This document shows, piece by piece, positions 18,104-27,600 of a stretch of DNA of 64,000 bases (position 1 is the stretch's first letter; every line of letters begins with the position of its first letter). The stretch covers positions 310,001 through 374,000 of the forward strand of contig JAIETZ010000004.1 of NCBI GenBank assembly GCA_019744775.1. The letters are read 5' to 3'. The DNA is from Candidatus Obscuribacterales bacterium (GTDB lineage: Bacteria; Cyanobacteriota; Vampirovibrionia; Obscuribacterales; Obscuribacteraceae). The notes beneath the pieces are model-generated. The model saw only the letters and a list, made by a program, of their open reading frames with translations. It did no database searches and was not told where the DNA came from. A program made the translations under genes and the position numbers.

Positions 18104-20331
18104 GCTATAACCAACTTTATGGCTTTTGCTTGCGGCATGACTGTACCATCTTCTTCAAGCACATTCTTAAAGCTCGACAGAATTTTAGCGCCCTCTAGAA
18201 GGCTTAGCTGCAATCTATCCACTTGCGCATGACCACTCGTCTCCAGCTCGGCGATTCTTGCCGGCAGTTCGGCGCGGAGTTTAAGGCATAGATCGCCGGC
18301 ACTTATATTTGGGGCGGTGGCAGGACGTTTTCTAATAATCAAAAGCAAGGATGAAGCTAAACACTTACTACCACCGCGAGCAACCATTCTTGTTGAGCGC
18401 TCAGTAGCCAATGTCCAATAAGTAGTGAGCATCCAGCCTGACGTAAGCAGTGATTCAAGCATTGCTTCCCAGCCACTGAAATCATCTTTTGGATTGAAAG
18501 CATAGAAAACAGCTGTAGGATATTTTGAGTCGGAAATACTTTGTATGCCGGCAAAAGAATCAGTGAGACCATCGATAAAATGCTTGCGTGCCTCTTTTTC
18601 ATCGCCATCGAACCGATGAGGTGCCACGACGAGTTCCTCATTCTTAGGAACCAAATGATCGGAAAACAATTCCCTATGAATCCCGGACAAAGAACGTTTC
18701 AGCCACACATAGAAGAAATCAGAAAGGTCGGCATAACTTACATAGTTGTAGTAAGGTGGATCAGTTACTACTACAGCCGAACTTGTTGAACCCTGGCAGT
18801 CAACGGAATTCAATTGACGTATTACACTGGTTTTTTGCGTTTGAGAGGAGCGCGGCAAATTATTAACAGCTGATGCCACCCACTCACTTGCGGTGGCGAT
18901 TGTAAGCGAACCGTCAAGTATATTTGCCTCGGCAAAGTCCCAGGTCATTTGCATTGCTTGGCGTCCAAATACTTGAGCGACATTTTGATTGGTTGTATTC
19001 CAGGGATTTAAAAGAGTTGAATATCTAACTAAATGATTGACGGCAAATGCCAGATAAGTTGCAACTGCATCAGCGAAAGCCGCGAGTCCCGATCCACCCG
19101 ATTCCAGAGTAGTGCAATCATCAGGCAACTTCCACATGCCCGATTGCATAACATGAGCTTTCACTTCTTCGACTAAATCGCTGAGTACGCATAAAGAAAG
19201 AAGTTGACGCGGCATAAAATAATCGCTGAAAGTTTTAAACCCATAAGCACGTCCCTGCGCGTTGCTGGCAAATGTTCCACGAGTTTTTTCATTGGGAATA
19301 TTGTTAGTCCGGCGATAAATGTCTAGAGCTTTTGCGCAAGCCTCATTCAATTCGGTCATCTTAGTCAATGAGTACGGCAAATATTTACGACCACGCTTGT
19401 TCTGAACAACAGTTGCTAGAGGCAAAAACCCCAACTGACTGTTCTCGGCCTGCAAATGAATGTACTTGCCCTTCACAACTTCGCTGCAAACCAAACACTG
19501 GAAAGCCGCTTTTGCCGCTTTACCTGTTTCCAAAATCAAACGGGTGCCGGCTGCCAGGCGCGGTTTAAGTTCGTCATCAGCCTTGCCATGAATTATCTCA
19601 AAACCAACTTTTCCATCCTCAACAAGCGGATTGATCCAGGCTTGCTTACCGGCTTTCGTACAAAGCCAAAATTTACTAATTAGTGGGACGTCGACGACAC
19701 AAGTCGGATTTGGACATTTGACCGAACGACAGTAGAGCCAGGCAATAACTTTTTGACCTTCGTTAGGATAGAGATAATCAAGCCTTCTTTTACTTTCCTC
19801 TTGCATCCAATTGCCATAAAAGCTAATTGCCTCAGTAAGTGATGATCCCTGCGCGAATTTTTCCGGAATCTCGATTAGGGCTTTGTTTATTATCACTGCC
19901 AGAGGATTAATGTCAGAACCGTGTGCTTCCAGCCCCAAGCGTTTCGCCTCTAACGGAATGGAACCACCACCGGCAAAAGGATCATAAATGCGCGGTGGCA
20001 TGCCGCCTGTTGCCTTTTCGATTTCCAACCGAGCTTGAGCGAAAACCTCATCATCAGATGCGTTTGCACCAATAAGAGTTTCCATGATGGAGAGCAATCT
20101 ATCTCTTTCACGGCTTTGCTCATCAAGGCTTGGAAAACGCTCAGGGCAACTTGCCGGATCATCTACTAAGGACGCAAATAATATCGCTCGGCAAACAGCT
20201 AAAGGTTTGCGCGACCACCACAGGTGAAGCGAGCGAGGATGCCCTTTTAGAAAGGGATTTTTGTCCTTTTGAGCGGCAATATTCAAACTATTAAGCGGAA
20301 GCGTAACCTCAATTAGCTTTTGTCTCGACAT
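18079..20331 (-). CDS. DUF1156-domain DNA (adenine-N6-type) methyltransferase
   Basis: A 750-residue protein. Residues 1-60 form the DUF1156 domain with its HPRSLHLWWSRKP motif (31-42). The AdoMet-binding motif I is DPFAGGGSIPLEA (117-129), and the catalytic motif IV is DPPYY (524-528), as in amino-methyltransferases that modify adenine or cytosine. Two Cys pairs (near CRSVKCPNPTC and CLVC) suggest a zinc ribbon inserted between the motifs. DUF1156 methylases are often found with a DUF499 ATPase, a helicase and a phospholipase D nuclease in anti-phage islands; none of these is near, so here it stands alone. The start ATG at 20331 is clear; a ribosome-binding site is weak. Confidence 0.87.
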   Translation of the reverse strand: MSRQKLIEVTLPLNSLNIAAQKDKNPFLKGHPRSLHLWWSRKPLAVCRAILFASLVDDPASCPERFPSLDEQSRERDRLLSIMETLIGANASDDEVFAQARLEIEKATGGMPPRIYDPFAGGGSIPLEAKRLGLEAHGSDINPLAVIINKALIEIPEKFAQGSSLTEAISFYGNWMQEESKRRLDYLYPNEGQKVIAWLYCRSVKCPNPTCVVDVPLISKFWLCTKAGKQAWINPLVEDGKVGFEIIHGKADDELKPRLAAGTRLILETGKAAKAAFQCLVCSEVVKGKYIHLQAENSQLGFLPLATVVQNKRGRKYLPYSLTKMTELNEACAKALDIYRRTNNIPNEKTRGTFASNAQGRAYGFKTFSDYFMPRQLLSLCVLSDLVEEVKAHVMQSGMWKLPDDCTTLESGGSGLAAFADAVATYLAFAVNHLVRYSTLLNPWNTTNQNVAQVFGRQAMQMTWDFAEANILDGSLTIATASEWVASAVNNLPRSSQTQKTSVIRQLNSVDCQGSTSSAVVVTDPPYYNYVSYADLSDFFYVWLKRSLSGIHRELFSDHLVPKNEELVVAPHRFDGDEKEARKHFIDGLTDSFAGIQSISDSKYPTAVFYAFNPKDDFSGWEAMLESLLTSGWMLTTYWTLATERSTRMVARGGSKCLASSLLLIIRKRPATAPNISAGDLCLKLRAELPARIAELETSGHAQVDRLQLSLLEGAKILSSFKNVLEEDGTVMPQAKAIKLVIAQLFLKVT

Positions 20332-20475
20332 TGCTTCAGCTCTTGGTAACAGTAATCGACAACGTGACAGTTACGTTTCACAATAGTTTGCTGCAACTGC
20401 GTAAACTTTAGTCATAATACACGACAGTAATACCGATTAGACAGCTTATTAGCAATACATTCTTGAGATCTTCGC

Positions 20476-21354
20476 ATGGCAGAAAACAACTTCGACAAAT
20501 TCATGGTCCCTCCAGGCGAGAAAATATCTCTCAAAAGAGATTACAACCCAAGCTATCGTCCAAATGATTTGAATTCCGATGAAGCAGAGGACAAACTCAA
20601 ACAAGGCGTAAAGAAATTAGCTTCCCTGCAAGACAAGCTTTCGGCACAAAACGCACTTTCCGTGCTAATTATCTTCCAGGCACTGGATGCCGCCGGCAAA
20701 GATGGGACTATAAAACACGTCATGTCCGGTATTAACCCACAGGGTTGCGACGTGCATGCTTTCAAACAACCATCGACAGAAGAATTAGATCATGATTACC
20801 TCTGGCGTTGCGCCAAACGACTCCCCGAACGTGGTCGGATCGGCATATTCAACCGGTCATACTATGAAGAAGTGCTCGTAGTGAGAGTTCATCCCGAACT
20901 TCTGGAACAGCAACATCCACCTTTAAAAGCCTCACCAAAACTTTGGCAACAGCGCTTTGAAGAGATGAACAATTTTGAGAAGTATTTGACACAAAATGGC
21001 ACCACAATCATAAAGTTCTTCTTGAATGTTTCCAAAGAAGAGCAGAAAAGACGTTTTCTTGAGCGGATTGAAAATCCGGAAAAGAATTGGAAATTCTCGA
21101 GCCAAGACATTGTCGAAAGACAATACTGGAAAGATTACATGAAGGCTTATGAAGAATGCTTCAATCACACATCCACAAAATGGGCACCGTGGTATATCAT
21201 TCCGGCGGACTACAAGCCGTTTGCGCGACTTCTAGTTTCCGACATAATCAGCAGCAAGCTCAAAATGCTCAATCCCGAATATCCTCAATTGAGCAAACAA
21301 AAATTGAAAGAGCTTAAGTCAGCCAAAGAACAACTTTTAGGTGAAACGAAATGA
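20476..21354 (+). CDS. ppk2: Polyphosphate kinase 2 family protein (class III-like)
   Basis: A 292-residue PPK2-family phosphotransferase that uses polyphosphate to phosphorylate nucleoside mono- or diphosphates. The Walker A motif is DAAGKDG (residues 71-77), and the second conserved block is FNRSYYEEVLVVRVHPE (125-141), with the lid helix after it. The GTIKHVMSGINPQG context resembles the class III enzymes such as that of Meiothermus ruber, which convert both AMP and ADP; the class is inferred from likeness recalled, not aligned. The last codons overlap the start of the P450 gene by 4 bases (ATGA), so the two are translationally coupled. Confidence 0.9.
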   Translation: MAENNFDKFMVPPGEKISLKRDYNPSYRPNDLNSDEAEDKLKQGVKKLASLQDKLSAQNALSVLIIFQALDAAGKDGTIKHVMSGINPQGCDVHAFKQPSTEELDHDYLWRCAKRLPERGRIGIFNRSYYEEVLVVRVHPELLEQQHPPLKASPKLWQQRFEEMNNFEKYLTQNGTTIIKFFLNVSKEEQKRRFLERIENPEKNWKFSSQDIVERQYWKDYMKAYEECFNHTSTKWAPWYIIPADYKPFARLLVSDIISSKLKMLNPEYPQLSKQKLKELKSAKEQLLGETK

Positions 21355-22700
21355 AACAACCACCTGGACCCAAAGGACACTTTCTCTGGGGCTCGGGTAT
21401 GGCCGCTATAGAAACACCACTGACTCTTTACGAAAGTGCGTGGAAAGAATTCGGCGACTGCGTAAGGCTCACGAGCATTCCAGGATATTACTGGTACTTA
21501 TTCACGCATCCGACAGCCGTTGAACATGTTTTGCAAACACACCAGCAAAACTTTCGCAAACCGGATGTATTCAATCGTCCGATGTCGCTGCTTGTCGGCA
21601 ATGGTCTAGTAGTATCTGAAGGCGCATTGTGGATGAGACAAAGGAGGCTTGCTCAGCCCGCATTCCACAAAACGAGATTAGCCTTGCTTGCGCAATCGAT
21701 GGTCGATACAACTATAGAACATATAAACAATTGGGAAAAACTGACCACCGAGTCAGTTATCGACATTGCAGATGAAATGGGTGCCTTGACACTGGATATT
21801 GTCGGCAAGGCTCTATTTAGCACTGACCTCCATGAATACTCCGAACGAGTCGGTACAACCATGCGCATAGCGCTCGAACACGTCAATTACCGCATGGGAC
21901 ATGCATTTAGTCTACCTGAATGGGTACCGACAAAACGTAATCGCCAGTTTCTAAAAGCAAAAGCTGAACTTGATTCAGTAGTAATGGAAATCATCTCAAA
22001 GCGCCGTCAATCAGGAATTGATGAAAACGATCTACTCTCTGCACTATTGCGGGCGACAGACGACGAATCGGGCGAATCAATGTCCAACGAGCTATTGCGC
22101 GACGAAGTAATAACACTCATGCTTGCCGGGCATGATACAACTGCTGCAGCCCTAACATGGACATGGTATTTGCTGAGTCTCAATCCGGACAAAGAAGCCA
22201 TTCTTCTAGACGAATTGAAATCAGCGTTAGGTGGCAGAATGCCATCAGTGGAAGACTTGCCGAATCTTCCTTACACAAGAATGGTCATCGAAGAGTCCCT
22301 TAGGCTATATCCGCCTGCCTGGGGTATTATTCGCGAAGCAAAAGAAGACGAAGAAATTGGCGGCTATATTGTGCGCAAAGGTAGACCGATAACTCTCGTT
22401 CAATACATCACTCACAAGCACCCCGAATTTTGGGAAGAACCTCATGCTTTCATGCCGGAGCGTTTCGAAAAAGACAAAGTCGCTCAACGCCCAAAGTTTG
22501 CCTACTTTCCCTTTGGCGGTGGTCAACGAGCCTGCATAGGCAAAGAGTTTTCGCTCATGGAGGCAACGCTGGCATTAGCAGCAATTGCCCAAAAACTTAA
22601 GTTTATTCCTCTGCCGAATCAAAATATTGATCCGGATCCCACATTTACTCTTCGCCCAAGATATGGAATTAAAGCGCATGTTCTTAAAAGAGACAACTAA
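21351..22700 (+). CDS. Cytochrome P450
   Basis: A 449-residue cytochrome P450. The I-helix oxygen-binding motif AGHDTT is at residues 259-264, the K-helix ExxR at E315-R318, and the heme-binding loop FPFGGGQRACIGKEF places the proximal cysteine at C395. There is no N-terminal membrane anchor, so it should be a soluble monooxygenase. The sequence style (GHDTTAAAL, LRLYPPAW) is that of the CYP4/CYP102/CYP110-like fatty-acid or terpene hydroxylating groups. No ferredoxin or reductase gene adjoins it. It overlaps ppk2 by 4 bases, an unusual partnership. A terminator-like hairpin follows at 22803. Confidence 0.94.
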   Translation: MKQPPGPKGHFLWGSGMAAIETPLTLYESAWKEFGDCVRLTSIPGYYWYLFTHPTAVEHVLQTHQQNFRKPDVFNRPMSLLVGNGLVVSEGALWMRQRRLAQPAFHKTRLALLAQSMVDTTIEHINNWEKLTTESVIDIADEMGALTLDIVGKALFSTDLHEYSERVGTTMRIALEHVNYRMGHAFSLPEWVPTKRNRQFLKAKAELDSVVMEIISKRRQSGIDENDLLSALLRATDDESGESMSNELLRDEVITLMLAGHDTTAAALTWTWYLLSLNPDKEAILLDELKSALGGRMPSVEDLPNLPYTRMVIEESLRLYPPAWGIIREAKEDEEIGGYIVRKGRPITLVQYITHKHPEFWEEPHAFMPERFEKDKVAQRPKFAYFPFGGGQRACIGKEFSLMEATLALAAIAQKLKFIPLPNQNIDPDPTFTLRPRYGIKAHVLKRDN

Positions 22701-22802
22701 AACCAGGAACCTAGTGAGTACATTGCCTCTTCGCATAGTGTTCTAGCTACTATGGCTTAAAAATTGACATTGTTGCAGACGCCAGGGATGGCGCTTATGA
22801 AC

Positions 22803-22835
22803 GTCCGGACAACTCAGGTCCGGACTTTCATTTTG
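22803..22835 (+). terminator. Rho-independent terminator candidate after the P450 gene
   Basis: GTCCGGAC at 22803-22810 and again at 22818-22825 pair perfectly around a 7-base loop and are followed by TTTCATTTTG. The 8-base-pair GC-rich stem with a T-rich tail fits an intrinsic terminator for the ppk2-P450 operon, about 100 bases after the P450 stop. A smaller CGCC/GGCG hairpin lies just upstream at 22780-22793. Confidence 0.65.
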
Positions 22836-22879
22836 TTGAGCGCGGCTGTTAAAATTGGTGTCTGTTAGCGGAGAGCCAA

Positions 22880-24364
22880 TTGACTACCTTTAAACCCATG
22901 CAATTAGATCTAGCTTCAAGAGCCCATCTTGAGATGGTGATGGCAGGGCTACTACCTGACTTTGATAAAGCCGCCAAGAAAGAGGCGCACGATGCGAAAA
23001 GCTATCAGGCGCATACGGACAAATTAGAAAGGCGCGATCTGCGCGAACTTCTTTGGAGTTCAATAGATAATCCTGATTCAAGAGATCTTGATCAACTTGA
23101 GTACGCGGAAAAACTTCCTTACGGCACTTATCGATTGGTCGTAGCTATTGCCGATGTCGATGCCTATGTGAAAAAGAACAGTGCTATTGACGTGCACGCT
23201 GCAAGCAACACGACGTCTGTTTACACGGGCATCGTCACATTTCCCATGTTGCCGGAAGAACTTTCTTATGACCTTACTTCGCTTCTTGAAGGAGTTGATC
23301 GCGAGGCAATGGTCGTGGACATGCTCCTCAACGAAGATGGCAATGTCACGGAAAGCAGCATTTATCCAGCTATAGTTCATAACCATGCCAAACTCAATTA
23401 CGAAATGGTGGGAAGATGGCTGGAAATTGGAGGACCGGCACCGGAGAAAATTGCAGACACCAAAGGTCTTACCGAACAAATTCATTTGCAAAATGACATT
23501 GCCCAAAAGATTCAAAATTGGCGCGACAAGCAGGGTTCGCTTGTTTTGAAAACCCTTGAGGCAACGCCTATTACTGCAGACGGCACAGTAATTGACTTAG
23601 TTGTCGTAGAAAGTAATCCTGCGCGTTTGGTCATTGAGAATTTCATGATTTCTGCTAATAGAACTGTATCTAAGTTTCTAGAGAAAGCTAACGTCCCTTC
23701 TATTAAACGTATAGTGAAGATTCCGGATCGCTGGGACAGAATCGTCGAAGTTGCCGAACAGTACGGTGAAAAATTACCGCACAATCCGGATGCCCGAGCG
23801 TTAAGAGAGTTTCTCCTTTCGAGAAAAGAAGAAGACCCATTACGTTTTCCTGATCTTTCGTTGACCATCGTCAAACTATTGGGACGAGGTGAATATGTAA
23901 TCGAAGTTCCAGGACAAAAAGACATCGGACACTTCGCCCTGGCGGTGCGCAACTATACTCATTCCACTGCACCCAATAGGCGTTATCCGGACATGGTCAC
24001 TCAACGCCTGCTGAAAGCAGTACTTACTGCGTCCGCAATTCCGTATTCCATGGATCAATTAGAGGAAATAGCACTTAACTGCAATCACAAAGAAGAGGCG
24101 GCTAACAAGGTTGAGCGCACGATGCGTAAATTGGCGGCCGCCGTCCTATTGTCCAGCCACATTGGAGAAACATACGAAGGCATTGTCACCGGTAAAAAGG
24201 CAGGCGCCACATTTGTGCGGCTGATAAAACCGCCGGCAGAAGGCATGATTGTTCGAGGTCAACACGGGGTGGATGTCGGTGACAAAGTAAAAGTGAGGCT
24301 GGTGGAAATTGATCTCGAGAATGCCTACATCGACTTTGCTAGAGTCGGCAAACATCATCGCTAA
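22880..24364 (+). CDS. RNB-domain ribonuclease (RNase II/R family)
   Basis: A 494-residue protein dominated by an RNase II catalytic (RNB) domain. The active-site strand is VVAIADVDAYV near residue 90, and the FPMLPEELSYDLTSLLEG segment near residue 120 is the strongly conserved RNB block. The GHFALAVRNYTHSTAPNRRYPD motif near residue 355 carries further catalytic residues. The last 70 residues look like an S1-type RNA-binding barrel. The N-terminal cold-shock domains of full-length RNase R/II are missing, so the protein is about 150-300 residues shorter than those. It should degrade RNA 3' to 5'. The start is a TTG at 22880 after GGAGAG; the ATG at 22898 is an alternative. Confidence 0.88.
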   Translation: MTTFKPMQLDLASRAHLEMVMAGLLPDFDKAAKKEAHDAKSYQAHTDKLERRDLRELLWSSIDNPDSRDLDQLEYAEKLPYGTYRLVVAIADVDAYVKKNSAIDVHAASNTTSVYTGIVTFPMLPEELSYDLTSLLEGVDREAMVVDMLLNEDGNVTESSIYPAIVHNHAKLNYEMVGRWLEIGGPAPEKIADTKGLTEQIHLQNDIAQKIQNWRDKQGSLVLKTLEATPITADGTVIDLVVVESNPARLVIENFMISANRTVSKFLEKANVPSIKRIVKIPDRWDRIVEVAEQYGEKLPHNPDARALREFLLSRKEEDPLRFPDLSLTIVKLLGRGEYVIEVPGQKDIGHFALAVRNYTHSTAPNRRYPDMVTQRLLKAVLTASAIPYSMDQLEEIALNCNHKEEAANKVERTMRKLAAAVLLSSHIGETYEGIVTGKKAGATFVRLIKPPAEGMIVRGQHGVDVGDKVKVRLVEIDLENAYIDFARVGKHHR

Positions 24365-24599
24365 AATAATACTCTTATAGTTATAGATTAAAGAGAAGTT
24401 GTTCGCTTCAAACCCGCTTGGTTAGCGATTTGTAACGCGCGTCTGTCAAATTTTATCTCACCAACGCACTACTCCGAAACGATGAAATAGTCACACAATT
24501 CGGCTCTGTCTATACCTAACTACGACCTTCAATATAGCGAGGAAGTCCTTACGATAACTAACTCGTGCTAATGTTGTAAAGAGGTTTGTGGGGGCACGA

Positions 24600-24632
24600 A
24601 CCAGCCTCATCTAGAGGCAAGTGGTTAGGGGA
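24600..24632 (+). promoter_or_regulatory. Leader hairpin ahead of the giant repeat protein
   Basis: In the 290-base gap before the giant secreted protein, GCCTC (24604-24608) pairs with GAGGC (24614-24618), and ACC with GGT just outside through a small internal loop. It ends about 25 bases before the start codon and could be a leader element. I found no convincing -10/-35 pair in the rest of the gap (24365-24600). Confidence 0.3.
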
Positions 24633-24654
24633 CACTTTTAGGGATATAAAAATT

Positions 24655-27600
24655 ATGCGATTCGATCCACGTGCAATCGTTGGATTGCTTTCGGCTGGCC
24701 TACTTTGTCTACAATTGAATAGCTTTGCTCAAGAGGCACCCCCTACCTCGAACGAAGTTGATTTGAGTTCCACTCAACAGAGTGTGGCAGCTACGACTTT
24801 GCCGACATTTAGTTCTGTTTCAATAAATGTCGGCGACGTCGCCAGGACTGTAACACCGACAGACTACTTAACGCCTGCAGAGACAATTGCTGTCATGCAG
24901 GTATTGGCGCAGGGTCAGCAGTCAATTCTACTTGGGGCATCAGGTAACGCAGTTGGCGGCACCTTCCACATCACTTCGTCAATTACTCAAAATCTTCATA
25001 GCCTGGTGATACCGCAAGGGGTCACGGCGATAAGTGACTTTGCAAATATATCTGCACTTTCGATGACCGGCAATTTTGTTAACTCCGGAACTTTCTATGC
25101 TGTTTCCTCCAACTCTGCCATTACACAGGCAGCCATAAACAGCGCAAATATATCCAACTTAGCCGGTGCAACAATTACGTCTGTCCTTCCGACAAGCGGT
25201 TTGGCAGGATGCAGCAATTTAGTTTCAAGTCTTAGTTTGGTATTAAATGCCACGAACAACATCTACAATGCCGGCACTATTGCCAGCAGTGCTGACTTGA
25301 CGATGACTGCAGGCGGTGCCATTACCAATACCTCTACTGCTTCCATGACTGCCGTCATGCAAGCAGTGAATAATGTCAATTTGATGAGTTCTCTTATTGA
25401 AAATTCCGGCGTGATTGCCGCGCAGATGGGCAATATCAATATCGCCAGTGCCACCGCTCAAAATCTCGTTATAAATAATATTGCCGGACGTTTGGAAGCA
25501 GCGCTAGGTTCGATAAATATTAGAGACGCAAATTTCACCAGCAAGAATCACATGTTGCTTTGGGGCGGCGATGTTGTGAGCGAAGTTTTGAATATTTATT
25601 CCGGAACTGGAGTTGCCAGAGTTAACGTCAATGACCTAGTGGGACTCACCAATATTTATGCAGGTGAGGCTCATGTACAAGCAGCAACCAGCTCTTTAAA
25701 CTTAGGCACGATTGAACTTTCCGGTGATCCAACTTTCTATAACACCTTGGGAGACGTAACCATTAATGGTCCACTGGAATTCGCCGGTGCACCGCTGGCA
25801 GTTGTCGCAAAAGGTGACATACTCACAGCTTCAGGCGTCGGCAATATCAAAACGAGTTCTACAACAGGACATGCAGGAGCCATAACACTTATCGCCGGTG
25901 CTGATGTGCACTTAGTGTCTGGAGGTCCTAATGATGTTTTGCCAACCAATCCTCAAAATCCCGGCGACACGACAACACAACTAGAAATCCGAGGCGCCAG
26001 CTCAACAGGCGGCAGCATCACACTGACAAATGTCACTGCTCTGGAAGCTGAAGGGTCGACAACCAGCGGAACAGGAGATGGCGGTGCAATTACACTAATT
26101 GCTTTTGCTGATCCGGACGACGGCTCGAAAGGTGTTATCAGCGTGCCGACAGGTTTAACAATTAAATCCGGAGGACGTCACGCCAACGGCAATGTGACAA
26201 TTATTGCCGGAGCGACATCCGGAACATCAATCACTACAGGCGCTATAAATGTCAACTCGGTAGGATCATCAACAAACGTCAATGGCACATCACAAGACAC
26301 GATAACGGCCTACGCAGCAACGCCAACGCTAACCGCCGGCACCTATGTATATATTCAAAACGGAGCAATGACAGGTTCATTCACACCGGGCACATTGCAA
26401 TCTGCAACAGTGAATTTAGGCACATTGACAGCTAAAGCCGCTAACATAGATATCAATGCCGGTGGCAACGTGACTATTAGTTCAATTGCCGACAGTTCAA
26501 CTGCCGGCACCGGATCATATGACGGCGGTAGTGTCGTGATTCACTCCGGTGCTGATGTATCACTAGGAGCCGTCACGGCAAGTGGCGTCGGCACGGGCAA
26601 GGGTGGAAACGTTGATATCTCCGGCGACGGAGTCGTATCAGCAACTAGTGTAACAGCCAGCGCTTCCACATCCGGAGCCGGCGGTACTATTGCCATGTAT
26701 GGAGGCACTTCGCTTACTCCTGGAACCGTGACTGCTGCTAGAGTCGGCAGCTTTGCCGGCGGCAAAGTCACACTATCCGGTACTGATGTAATACTCAAAA
26801 CAGTCACAACAACAGGCGGACCATTGGCAGTTGTGGCCTCAGGAAATATCACGACCGCCTCTTTACCAACAGTTATTGACACATCAAGCACCACAGGTAG
26901 TGGTGGCGCGCTGACGCTTATTGCCGGAGCGGCATTCACAAACACTTCGACCAGCCAGCTTTCTGTAACAGGTGCTTCCACAACCGGCGGCATCATCAAG
27001 CTAATTACGCCGAATGCAATTACTGGCCTCACAAGTCAGGGTTCCACAACAAGCGGCACCGGCGCAGGCGGCAATATAACCTTGATCGCCTATGGCAAAC
27101 CATCAGATGGTAGTTTGGGCACAATTCAGCTGCCCTCAACCGTACAAGTGAGAGCCAGTGGCGGCGTGTCTGGTGGTACCAATGGCACTGTCACAATAAT
27201 TGCTGGCGCCGGCAGCGGCACGGCTATCGATATGGGAAGCCTCGCTTCAAATATTGGCACTCTAGGTACAGGTGCAATTACAGTCGGTACGACAGCAGCG
27301 AGCATTACCGGTGGGAGTGTATCAATCAGCGCAGGAGCCATCACTTCAGGATCTTTTGGTCTGGGTACCCAAACATCAGCTGGAGTCAATATCGGGAACT
27401 ACACGTCCGCAGCAAACATATACATTAAGAGCGCATCCGTCACCGACATTTCCTCAATTAATACAAGCGCAAACGGCGGACGTATTGATATCATAAGCGA
27501 CTCAAGTTTGACGGTGACGGCATCATCCGGTACCGGACTAATTATGAGAGCCTCGGGTTCGGGAGCAAACACAATTCTGTTAAGTGCTTCGAGCGGCGCA

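Noticed and set aside
24365-24600. c-di-GMP or other riboswitch before the giant protein
   Set aside because: I could not place the conserved core of any riboswitch; only a simple hairpin near the start codon is visible.
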